From Kitagawia praeruptora (taxonomy: Eukaryota; Streptophyta; Magnoliopsida; Apiales; Apiaceae), in assembly GCA_037693485.1 (NCBI GenBank), contig CM075349.1, positions 75,185,001-75,249,000 on the forward strand: 64,000 nt of DNA. The letters are read 5' to 3'. Positions 1 to 9,002 of the stretch are shown one piece after another. The number at the start of each line of letters is the position of its first letter. The stretch's first letter is position 1. The position numbers and the translations under genes are program-made. The notes under the pieces were generated by a model. The model was given only the letters and a program-made list of their open reading frames with translations. It made no database searches and was not told the DNA's origin.

Positions 1-903
1 TAGAGGAATGTGAACAAGTGCACTTCTGGTTAGTGAGATAATGAAAGATCTTTACAGGTTAGTATCAACTGGTATCATCACTCAAGCAATCATGGAAGAC
101 ATGGTATGACACCCTAACTATAATTTATCATTTGGTATCAATTTTTAATAATTGATATCATTTAGCAATTAGTGTCATTTTTATAGAACTCTCTACATCA
201 TTAGGCACAAATACAATGATATATATGTGCAATGATATCTTGATTATATTATATGTTGATTTATTAACTAAAAATTGGTATCAAGGTATTTTCTGTTTTG
301 ATGTTGGTAAAGTTGCAATTATTTTGAATTACTTCATGCAAGCCAAAAGAATAATTCTATTTGGAGCACAAGTAAGTCAAAAGAATGATGGCAATAAAAT
401 TAGTCAAGGATCTTTTGTTTCTTTTCAGAAGATTCTAGACCTGTCATGACTACCTACCAACAATCACTATAGCTGGATTTTGACCTATTAGTTTAGACCT
501 AACAAGTTGGTAATCAAAGATCTTAAGATGGACCCGGATCTGAGGAAATGGTACCCTAGAGATATTTGACCCAACAAGTTCAGGATCTACTAATTAGGAC
601 CTAATCGGGCTATAGAGTAATCATCAGCTTATTATCTTATTCAATTGCTAATAGATCACTTACACACATATTTTATTCTCAATTATGTAAATGTGCAAGG
701 TCCCAAGTGGAACCTAGAGAATCTATTCTTGTAGTTATTACAATTGATTTTCAGATGTCTTCAGCTGGACCCAAATCTGCGGAGATGGTACCGTAGAGAC
801 ATCAGTTCTGACATGTTTTACTACATAGAGACAGGTCAAATGAGTTGTACAAAAGCAGGAGAACATAAGGAAACAAATTTTTCTCCAACAACTCTGTGGA
901 ACA
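1..903. other. Decayed sequence with no recognisable gene
   Basis: AT-rich sequence with no convincing coding frame. It probably belongs to the decayed pol of element A, whose RNase H end follows. A short passage occurs twice in diverged form, near 528-575 and 762-810 (GGACC, then ATCTG, GGAGATGGTACC-like and AGAGA words), suggesting an old internal duplication. GGTATCA words recur but none sits next to an LTR end, so I do not call a primer-binding site. Confidence 0.3.
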
Positions 904-1054
904 CTCAAGGCCAAGCATCTTGCATAAGGTATCAATTATTTTGAGAGAGCATGTCTTTAGTCAAGAATAACTTGCAGATACGTTTACTAAATCACTTGAT
1001 GAAATTAAATTTTCAAGATTGGTTTATAAACTTGGGATTGTATTAATGTTATAT
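904..1054 (+). pseudogene. Copia pol remnant: C-terminal end of RNase H
   Basis: One frame reads HSR..., then LREHVFSQE, an in-frame TAA, and LADTFTKSLDEIKFSRLVYK followed by LGIV. This matches the conserved C-terminus of Ty1/copia polyproteins, where RNase H ends in a histidine-rich IRYHFIREHV-like stretch followed by LADIFTKPL...LV.ELG. The equivalent region of the complete element E in this window (22230-22418) shows the same order. The internal stop and the degraded first part show it is dead. It fixes the plus orientation of element A. Confidence 0.75.
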
Positions 1055-1074
1055 AATTTGTATATCCCATTTGT

Positions 1075-1275
1075 TAAGTAATTCTTAAGTAAGCTCACAA
1101 GTATTCAATTGTCTGTATTGAAAGGACTTGTGATTTTACTATAAGTGATTCTTAAATGAGTTTACAAGTATTCAATTGTCAGTATTGAAAGGACTTGTAA
1201 ATTCATTGTAAGAAATTCATAAATGAGTTCATAATTATTCAGTTGTCCATATTAAAAGGATTTGTGAACTTATTT
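1075..1275 (+). repeat. 67-bp tandem repeat, three diverged copies
   Basis: Copies start near 1075, 1142 and 1209. Each contains TAAG.ATTC, a block like ACAAGTATTCAATTGTC and a TATTGAAAGGACTTGT-like block, with increasing divergence in the third copy. It lies just 3' of the RNase H remnant of element A. Confidence 0.8.
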
Positions 1276-2728
1276 ACATCCAGACCTCACGCTGAGAATT
1301 ATCTGTTGAATGATTGCCATGTGTATAATTGTAATATATTACAATGGTGATTATTTAGAGATAATTTAAATACTTAAGGGCTAAAATCTAACTCATAGAG
1401 ATTTAGTATTTATTTATTTATTTACTTTGATTAATATGAGTTATAGAACCTGAAGCAATTTAATCAAGTATTTGCTCTATATCTCATATTTATTAAAATA
1501 AATATACAACATAACTAATTTGGACCTAATCTGTGTTAGTCTTCAATTAGTTGTGAGATGTTAATTCTAGTGAATTTATCAATGTTCCATTTTTAGAAAT
1601 TCTCTATAATTAATATCATGGTTCTAACAATTAGTTTGTATTGAAGTTTTGACTTATATCAGTTAATGATATTTAGTTAGAATTCTATTTACTAACTAAT
1701 TCTGAGATGTATTGGTATGAGTGAAATTACTTAGAACTCCTCCAAGTAATCATTGTCTTATCTTTTACAATTCACTCATGCTACTATACAAGGTATGAAA
1801 ATTGTCTAAATAGAACTATGGATATTGTAATATCTAAAGTTACCATAGTTCAGTTACTTCGAATAATTTTTATGCTTATTTGCAAGCTTCTAATCACTTT
1901 GATAATAAATGTTATATACAATGGATCAAGGTGTATTGGACTTAGAATATTTCTTCTAAGATTGCAGACAAGACAGCTTTGGTAATCGAGTTTTATTTTT
2001 AGAACCAAGATTGTCTAATAAAAGCAGTTGTTAGGAGTTAACAATTGTTATAATCGAGGAGTTGCCTTGAAGTCATAAGTTTGAAATGTTACATCTAAAG
2101 AACTTGTGTATTTCTTGTCAACCAGTTCCTCGTACTTATGAATATCAGTGAATGATGTTCTTAAGTAGAAAGATACTAATATTCATTCTGTCAATTGGTA
2201 CTCAATGTAACAATTCAATCCTCACTATATTGAATTTATCATACAATAGACTGAATTTATCAAACAACTGGTATCATTGAATATTTAGTATTTAGCAGTG
2301 ATTATTTATACCCTAGTTAAATTATGACGTGAAGCAATTCAATGGTTTAATTGCTCATAATTTAATTTTGGTAAAGTAATCATAAACACAATTACTTGCA
2401 TTCTAAAGTATTTGATAAATACTATCAGTTGGTATCAAATAGTGAATATTTGTTTACTAACAATTGCTAATTGCTCTAATACTTTATTGCATGTTAATTG
2501 TGGTATATATATTAGCTCTGATGATATTACTTAAGATTTATTCTAAGTAAGAGTGTCTTATCTACAAATCATTAGTATTAGTATATATTAAGATGTTTGA
2601 CTTTCTAAGTATAAGTGAGACTTAAAGTTACATTTTGTCTCCTATCATATCTTAAAGTGGTGAGAACTTTTAAAATTAAATTCTCTAATTCAGGTTATAT
2701 ACCACTTTATGCATATGATAGTTCCGGC
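1276..2728. other. AT-rich decayed 3' region of element A, up to the DNA-transposon insertion
   Basis: No coding frame longer than a few dozen codons and no recognisable domain. TTAGT, AATTG and GGTATCA words recur. By position it corresponds to the long post-pol region of SIRE-type elements, but sequence similarity to ORF3 of element E is not visible by eye. Confidence 0.3.
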
Positions 2729-2745
2729 CACTACGCCATAAACGC
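2729..2745 (+). repeat. Left terminal inverted repeat of the CACTA-like element
   Basis: CACTACGCCATAAACGC matches the inverted right end at 15 of 17 positions. Confidence 0.8.
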
Positions 2746-3440
2746 ACAAATACAACGCCATGTTTACTGTTGCTTTAGGCCAAAAAAGCATTGTGTTAGA
2801 CCAAATGCAACACCAGGGGGCGTTGCATCTGCCACCGTCCTGTTAGACCCCCTAAGGCAACGCTTTTTGGCATCTAAAGCAACATCAATAAGCGTTGCAT
2901 CTGACATATAATGCAACACCAGAGCATTCAAATGCAACACCAAAAGGGCGCTGCATTTGACATTAGATAAAATTACAATTCCACGTCACTAAGTGGGTCC
3001 CACTAGCTTGCCACATCATCAATTGATCCATGCCACGTCAGCAACTGTCCAGTTGGCATGCCACATAAGCAACTGTCCATCTGGCATGCCACGTCAGCAT
3101 GTGGCGCCCACTTGTCATGTCAGCATGTGGGTCCCACTTGTCATGTCAGCATGTGGGTCCCACTTGTCATGTCAGCATGTGGGTCCCACTTGCCATGTCA
3201 AAAGTGGGGCCTATCATGCTACATCATCTGTGGGTCCCACATGCCACGTCAATAGTGGATCCTACGTGCCACGTCAGTACAGGGTCCCACGTGCCACGTT
3301 AGTACAGGGTCCCACGTGCCACGCCAGCACTAGGCCCACAGCCATGTAATGCAACGCTTTTATTTGCTTTTTAAAACACTAGAATCTTATCAAATGCAAC
3401 ATTATATTTACCAAATGCAACACTGAAAATATCAAATGCC
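2746..3440. repeat. Left subterminal repeat region of the CACTA-like element
   Basis: TGCAACGC/TGCAACAC motifs occur in both orientations near 2750-2975 and 3346-3445. Between them, about 2985-3345, lies a GC-richer minisatellite built from TGCCACGTCAGCA and GTGGGTCCCAC words, with a clear 26-bp period at about 3110-3200. Because the repeat lacks stops, it creates overlapping open frames in all three plus frames; these are not genes. Confidence 0.75.
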
Positions 3441-3684
3441 ACACTTTAATTAAAATTTCTGCAATATTCCATTTCTTACATAAAGAAACCCATCAAAATA
3501 CATTCAAAGCCATCCAAAACATTCAACCAACCACCAAATAGTTACAATCATCCACACCAACATCATACTAATACCTAATAAAACCATTACTAATACATCA
3601 AAATGAATCCAACATCATACTAAATTAACAAGCACATACGATTAAGTAAAAAATTTAAAAGCACAAAATGACCATGTTTAGGTA
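3441..3684. other. No gene seen; possible 3' untranslated sequence of the captured minus-strand exons
   Basis: AT-rich sequence immediately downstream, on the minus strand, of the terminal exon ending at 3685. It could contain a polyadenylation region, but no signal stands out. Confidence 0.3.
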
Positions 3685-3828
3685 TCAAGGCCAATCAACT
3701 TCTCTTTGCTTCTCAGGTACATTCGCTTCAACAAGTGGTTGTGACTCAGTTGCATTCATTCTGCTATGCTGCTTAACATCACATCTATTCAACAGTCTCC
3801 TTCCTTCCGTAAATTCTGTTTTACATTT
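3685..3828 (-). pseudogene. Captured terminal coding exon, unknown parent gene
   Basis: On the minus strand a splice-acceptor-like TTTTGCAG precedes an open phase-0 exon of 48 codons ending in TGA. The peptide starts KCKTEFTEGRRLLNRC and ends REVDWP. I do not recognise the family. Reasons to think it is an exon: a good acceptor, an open frame of the right size, a position as the last of a same-strand series of exon-like blocks, and the absence of comparable frames nearby. It would supply the stop codon of a chimeric transcript. The annotation as an exon is an inference. Confidence 0.4.
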
Positions 3829-4104
3829 CTGCAAAACAGAAAACAAGTAACCATAAATAGAAGTAGCTGTAAATAAAAATAGCCGTACAAATTATTCTTC
3901 CAAAGTCTATAAACCAGCTACTAATTACTAGTCATGACATAATATAGTAACATGTAACAGTGGCACAATTCATGTCACCATAACTGAAGTGAAAGGAAAG
4001 GTAAACAAGCTAGATATAATTATATATGACAACAAATATAACATCTAAAGTAACCAGAAGTTTATGTCAGATATGAACATCAAATAATAATTCTAGTATC
4101 TGAC

Positions 4105-4197
4105 AAGGTAAAAATTAGATTGTTGGCATATAGGTGCATCTGCAATTTCAGTAAAAGCACCATGTCCAGCTATGAGATCACCAATGCATCGAAAGGT
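4105..4197 (-). pseudogene. Possible captured exon, unknown parent gene
   Basis: A CGCCAG acceptor-like site is followed by an open stretch reading TFRCIGDLIAGHGAFTEIAD and onward. If it ends at a weak donor (GTCAGA), it is 93 bp and phase 0; a GT after GGACATG would give a 37-bp exon instead. The sequence resembles an alpha-helical ARM/HEAT-type segment, but I cannot name the gene. It is the weakest member of the exon series. Confidence 0.25.
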
Positions 4198-4554
4198 CTG
4201 GCGAAGTGATTTTGCAAGTTTTAATAACATATAAACAAAGAAAAACATACAAGCTGACATATAAAACATACAAGTTTCAACTTTCAATCTATTTAACAAT
4301 ATAAAAACATACAAGCTGACGTATCCCACAAACATACCCTCCTTTACCAATTGAAACTTATAAGGAAGATTCGGTGATTTCCTTCTTTATTTTGATTAAA
4401 TTTATGGCTGTATTCATGCATCTATATATAAATGTATTTTAACAATGTAGAGGTAGTTTAGTTGCTTGATTGCTTCTCAGAGTGTTTAGGAATAAGAAAT
4501 ACCCAACATTTTTCACCTAATCCTCTTGCAAAACTTGCCTTTTAACCGACTTAC

Positions 4555-4611
4555 CATATACGGAAACTTATAAGCTTCTCTAACCCAACTCACTGCATAG
4601 TTTACAGATGG
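4555..4611 (-). pseudogene. Captured 19-codon exon, unknown parent gene
   Basis: The minus strand reads GTGTAG as acceptor, then exactly 57 bp encoding PSVNYAVSWVREAYKFPYM, then a consensus donor GTAAGT. It is phase 0 at both ends and has no stop. The exact fit between consensus sites supports a real exon copied from a host gene; I do not recognise which one. Confidence 0.4.
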
Positions 4612-5428
4612 CTACACCCCTCAACTTGTTATGGTTAGGAGTTGTAAAAGAGATCATATGCAGGAAGAAATTAAAGGTTTTTTGTGAAATGCTAGATTGC
4701 CTATTACCCATTTGTAGTAAGAGCAGTCTCCTGTCCTACTTCTTCTGGAACACTCCATACATGCGATAGCAACAATACTTTGGCATAGTTAAATTGCCAC
4801 GTAATTATTAAATATATTATTTTTTGTAAACCATTTTGGGAATTTTAGGATAGAATAATACAGTAGAATCCATAATTATTGCCCACCCAAAGATGTGTAT
4901 TTATGTGAAAGTTTACAATAATTGTGTTAAAATCAAATTTATTTTAAAAAAATATTATGAAATTACCTATAAAAAATTAGACTATATTCAAAGGCTTGCA
5001 AGGTTTTTAGGTTTCTGAACTGATAAACTGATATATAAACATCATAAATTTTAAATATTATATATTTTTTCTACTATATTAGTCTTGAAAAAAAATTCGA
5101 CCATGCTTCATCCCTGGTGACTGGTCAGTTATCTACATAAACAAAAATTAAATATATATGAACAGTGAAAATAAGATACTAGTATAGTAAAAACATTATT
5201 GTGGTTTACAAGTTTAAATATAATTGTCAGGGAGTTTGGCTTTTAAATGGGCAATATCAAATTTTAGATATAATACCGTAACAGTAAAACCATAATAAAT
5301 TAGTGCATTGCAAAAATGAAGGCCATTCATAAAACAAAACAAGAATTACTTGCAGGATAATAGTGTAAAAGAAGTAGATGAAACCCATTCATAATGTTAT
5401 AAATGTACAGAAAAGCCTACATAGATAC
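4612..5428. other. Intron-like sequence between captured exons
   Basis: AT-rich sequence with no recognisable coding frame on either strand, between two exon-like blocks on the minus strand. It is consistent with captured or created intron sequence. Confidence 0.35.
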
Positions 5429-5521
5429 CTGTTCGAGAAAACAAAGTGTAGAAAGACCTCCCAGCTGATTAAAGGAAATATCTATTACAATATTATCTAC
5501 TAGACACTTTATTAGCTTGAC
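5429..5521 (-). pseudogene. Captured exon of a plant nucleotidyltransferase (PAP/OAS1 substrate-binding family)
   Basis: Between a TTGCAG acceptor and a CAG/GTATCT donor lie 93 bp, phase 0, encoding VKLIKCLVDNIVIDISFNQ followed by LGGLSTLCFLEQ. This matches the conserved VDISFNQ.GGL.TLCFLE block of plant poly(A) polymerase/2'-5' oligoadenylate synthetase substrate-binding domain proteins, which are nucleotidyltransferase-fold enzymes. I identify it from memory of that motif. Only this one exon is present, and the catalytic aspartates of the nucleotidyltransferase fold are absent, so no enzymatic function can be expected. Its neighbours on the same strand come from unrelated genes. Confidence 0.65.
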
Positions 5522-6236
5522 CTGCAACCAGAAAAAACAGTCACTCAAGAGACAAAGGAGAAAAGGCAAGGGAGAAATATAACTTTCTCAACAGCACTAC
5601 ATAACAGCTTGAAAAGGGAAAGAGTTATATCAAGTCATGATATTGTTCTTTGTCTTTGACACATCATTGTTCAATAATATATATAGGGAAAAATACTGAC
5701 ACTAGTAACCTACGGCAAAATAGATTAGAGCAACTAGCATTTAATGCAGGCATAACAAGACAGAAAGAAGGAAGCCATAAATACGCGTTATGAAGTAATG
5801 TTACGTCTGAAGCTATCTTGAATCTTATATACTCCAAGCGCATAAAACAAAGTATCTTATTTTCTGGTGAGTTAATTACACATACGACATCAAATCGAGG
5901 TTAGAAAAACTAATATGGTTTGGTTTGAAAGTAAATTATTGCCTACTTTAGTAAAAAGGGAAACACTATGCGTCTAAACATGTAACCAAGGTTCAACATA
6001 CATGTGTATAGTACATTTATGTTTCTATTTAATGGCGACGGTCCGCTTGGCAGGTATCATTATCAATACAGACCCTCCAAAACAAGAAGACTATATAGAC
6101 CCTGCAATTGAACAATGTCAAGTTCACAGAGATGAGAGGGTTGTCTTTAATTAACATGAATAGATATGAAGATACAACACAAAACCAAGTACAAAATCAA
6201 AACCCTAATTTGAATACCCAATCAAAGTTTGTTAAC
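5522..6236. other. Intron-like sequence between captured exons
   Basis: No recognisable coding frame. It separates the nucleotidyltransferase-like exon from the MMS19-like exon on the minus strand. Confidence 0.35.
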
Positions 6237-6323
6237 CTTTGCTAGTGGCAGAGAAGAAGAAAGCTTCTCCAGAAGTAGCGGAATGGCAAATGGCTCAAAC
6301 AGAGGTGTGGAAGTAAAAGCCAT
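6237..6323 (-). pseudogene. Captured exon of MMS19-like protein (ARM-repeat, Fe-S cluster assembly/DNA repair)
   Basis: The minus strand reads TCTTCTAG (acceptor), then 87 bp encoding MAFTSTPLFEPFAIPLLLEK and LSSSLPLAK, then GTTAAC (donor). Plant MMS19 proteins contain a closely similar stretch (FEPFAIPLLLEKLSSSLP.AK). In the cell MMS19 is part of the cytosolic iron-sulphur targeting complex and supports DNA repair and transcription. Here only 29 codons are present. The exon begins with ATG directly after the acceptor and is phase 0, so a spliced transcript of the transposon could start translation here. Confidence 0.7.
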
Positions 6324-6502
6324 CTAGAAGATACATAAAACAAAGTAAGATTTTAAAAAAGAAAACCAAAGAGAATATTTTTAGATTACGACAACATACT
6401 AATTATCAGGTATGATTTACTAAAGATTTGTCATTTGATTCAATATCCACGCATTGGTTGGGGAGATGTAAACATCTTTCCAACTAGCAGCAGGTGTTGC
6501 AT

Positions 6503-6643
6503 CTCAGCCGCTTCTTTCCTCTCAACACAAGGCTTAAACTCAGCCACATACCTATAATAATCACCAGTCGACGCCGCACCGATAAGTTTCGAATCAAGCA
6601 ACTTCAAAATTCCATCACAGATCCCGGAGAGTTCGTTCTCGAT
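6503..6643 (-). pseudogene. Captured exon of a 14-3-3 protein (general regulatory factor), internally deleted
   Basis: After a CTTAG acceptor the minus strand encodes IENELSGICDGILKLLDSKL, then IGAASTG, then DYYRYVAEFK and ERKEAAE (47 codons in all). This is the helix 4-5 region of plant 14-3-3 phosphopeptide-binding proteins, and the exon start falls where plant 14-3-3 genes usually have an intron. Between TG and DYYRY about 11 residues normally present (around the FYLKMKGD segment) are missing; the deletion lies between two GGTGAT-type words. After KEAAE the match stops. It is a fragment without the dimer interface or the complete phosphopeptide groove, so it is non-functional as a 14-3-3. 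Confidence 0.75.
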
Positions 6644-6920
6644 CTAAGATCTATAGTCACGAATACTAATCGAAAAGAAGAATTTGGAGGTGTAGAGTTG
6701 GTAAATTGAATTTGTGGAGAAAATTTGAGGAGAGGGTATGAAGAAAGAGGGTTTGTCGAGAAAGAGAGTAGAGTAGAGAGGGAGAGAGTGTTTTTGGGGA
6801 AATTAGGTCAAGTGTTTTGGGTATATCTCAAAATTTGGTTAAGAGGGAAATTGTCCGCCCAAAATTTCACCTCTCCGCCTAAAATTTCACCTCAATTTCC
6901 AAATGTTCATCCGCTAACAT
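6644..6920 (-). other. Leader-like CT-rich sequence upstream of the captured exons
   Basis: On the minus strand this is rich in CTCT/TTCTT words (about 6720-6810) like plant 5' untranslated leaders, and it runs directly into the 14-3-3-like exon. It may be promoter/leader sequence captured with that gene. Two near-identical CCGCC.AAAATTTCACCTC words lie at about 6856-6895. Confidence 0.35.
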
Positions 6921-7104
6921 AAATTATTTTGGGTATTTTAAATTTTATTTTCTTTTTTTGGAATATCAAATTTAATGTTTTAAATTATTTTTTTATCAGG
7001 TTAATGTCTTACATTTAAATTTATAAAATTTTAGAAAAACTAAAAACATGATAGATAAATAAAAAATTTATGTGAAAATATTAAAAAATAAAACTAAATT
7101 ATTT

Positions 7105-8150
7105 TATTACTTTGACCGGTTTGACCGTTATAAAACCAAACCAAATACATTTAGCAAATTTTTTAAAAATTTACCACATCACTAAAATCGTTAGATTTTG
7201 ACATCCGTACGATTGGAACATAGAAAAAATAATTAAAAAATAGATTCATCATTCGAGACAAGAGTAGTTAAAAGGAAAGTCTACTTTGACCGGTTTGACA
7301 GTTATAAAACCAAATCAAATAAATCTATGAATTTTTTTAAAAATTTACCATATCACTAAAATCGTTAGATCTTGACATCCGTATGATTGGAACACAGAAA
7401 TAATAATTTTAAAAAATAAATTCATCATTCGGGAGAAGATTAGTTAAAAGGAAGGTCTACTTTGACCGGTTTAACCGTAATAAAACCAAATCAAATACAT
7501 ATAGGAAATTTTTTAAAAAATCACCACATCACTAAAATCGTTAGATCTTGACATCCGTACGTTTGGAACGTCGAAAAAATAATTACAAAAAAAAGATTCA
7601 TCATTTGGGATATGACTAGTTAAAAGGAAGGTCTACTTTGACCGGTTTGACCGTTATAAAACCAAACCAAATACATCTAGCAAATTTATTAAAAATTTAC
7701 CACATCTCTAAAATCGTTATATCTCGACATCCGTACGATTGGAACGTCGAAAAAAGAATTTAAAAAAATAGTTTCATCATTCCGGAGAAGACTAGTTAAA
7801 AGGAAAGTCTACTTTTTGACCGGTTTGACCGTTATAAAACCAAACCAAGTACATCTAGAAAATTTTTCAAAAATTTACTACTTCACTAAAATCGTTATAT
7901 CTCGACATCCGTACGATTGGAACGTCGAAAAAAGAATTTAAAAAATAGTTTCATCATTCCGGACAAGACTAGTTAAAAGGAAAGTCTACTTTGACCGGTT
8001 TGACCGTTATAAAACCAAACCAAGTACATCTAGCAAATTTTTCGAAAATTTACCACTTCATTAAAATTGTTATATCTCAACATCCGTACGATTGGAACGT
8101 CAAAAAAAGAATTTAAAAAAATAGTTTCATCATTCCGGTAAGAGAAGTAT
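7105..8150. repeat. 176-bp minisatellite inside the CACTA-like element, six copies
   Basis: TTTGACCGGTTTGACCGTTA-type cores start near 7111, 7284, 7461, 7637, 7814 and 7990 (spacing 173-177 bp). Each copy also carries AAATCGTTA, GACATCCGTACGATTGGAA and TTCATCATTC words. It is non-coding. Confidence 0.85.
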
Positions 8151-8985
8151 CTAATGCAACGCTTTTAAAGGCAAATGCAACACCTTTTTCACCTAATGCA
8201 ACGCTTTTGCCACGTCAGCAATTGTGGGCCCCACATCTACCACGTCAGCAATTGTGGGCCCACACTTGCCATGTCAACATCAGTGGGCCTCCTGCCACGT
8301 CACCCTGGTGGGCCCCACATTGACACGTCACCCAAGTGGGTCCTACAACTGCCAGGTAAGCATTTTTTAAAAATTCAAAAAAAGCTAATGCAACGCTTTT
8401 AAAGGCAAATGCAACACCTTTTTCACCTAATGCAACGATACTGCCATGTCAGCAAATGTGGGCCCCACATTTGTCACGTCAGCAATTGTGGGCCCCACAC
8501 TTGCCACTTCAGCATCTGTGGGCCTCTGCCACGTCACCCTGGTGGACCCCACACTGACACGTCACCCTGGTAGGTCCCACAACTGCCACATCAACATTTA
8601 TTAAAAATTCAGAAATATCTAATGCAACGCTTTTAAACAGCAAATGCAACACCTCTTTCGCCTAATGTAACGCTTCTGCCACGTCAGCAAATGTGGGTCC
8701 CACATTTGCCATGTCAGCAATTGTGGGCCCCACACTTGCCACGTCAGCAAATGTCATGTCAGCACGTGTGGACCCCACTGCTGCCACATCAGCATTTTTT
8801 AAAATTAAAAAAAATCTAATGCAACGCCTGCTGTTAGTGTTGCATTATGTGAAACACCGTGGATCAAATGCAACGCTAAATTATATGTAATGCAACACCA
8901 GTTCAAGTTCTGTTTTGTTAGAGCCAAAATTTCATTCCTAACGAAACACTTTCACTGAAACACTTTCTAAAAGCGTTGCATATGA
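8151..8985. repeat. Right subterminal repeat region of the CACTA-like element
   Basis: Three to four cassettes of about 230 bp, each with AATGCAACGCTTTTAAA, AATGCAACACCTTTTTC and repeated GCCACGTCAGCA / GTGGGCCCCAC words. They mirror the left subterminal region. The last 100 bp carry further TGCAAC motifs before the terminal repeat. Confidence 0.75.
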
Positions 8986-9002
8986 GCATTTATGGCGTAA
9001 TG
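8986..9002 (-). repeat. Right terminal inverted repeat of the CACTA-like element
   Basis: Read on the minus strand: CATTACGCCATAAATGC. The third base differs from the left end (CAT rather than CAC), which may reduce or abolish transposase recognition. Confidence 0.8.

Larger units (their letters stand above)
2729..9002. mobile_element. Non-autonomous CACTA-like (En/Spm) DNA transposon carrying captured gene fragments
   Basis: The left end reads CACTACGCCATAAACGC, and the right end read inverted is CATTACGCCATAAATGC: 17-bp terminal inverted repeats with two mismatches, one of them in the diagnostic CACTA. Both ends carry dense subterminal TGCAACGC/TGCAACAC motifs, the arrangement expected of CACTA elements, whose transposase accessory protein binds subterminal repeats. 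No transposase frame is present in 6.3 kb. The interior has minus-strand exon-like pieces of host genes at 3685-6643 and a 176-bp minisatellite at 7105-8150. A clean 3-bp target duplication is not visible: the flanks are GGC and TTC, although GTTC occurs at 2721-2724 and 9002-9005, so the left boundary may be off by about 4 bp. Confidence 0.75.

Noticed and set aside
2993..3349. 118-codon plus-strand ORF and two overlapping ORFs in other frames
   Set aside because: All three frames are open only because the underlying 26-bp minisatellite lacks stops; the peptides are cysteine/histidine/proline repeats with no gene signals.
4161..4197. Assignment of TFRCIGDLIAGH to a Golgi tethering factor (p115-like)
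   Set aside because: The resemblance is short and from memory, and the flanking residues do not continue it, so I list only an unidentified possible exon.
7105..8150. CRISPR-like regular repeats
   Set aside because: The units are 176 bp and wholly repetitive without unique spacers, in a plant transposon; this is a minisatellite.
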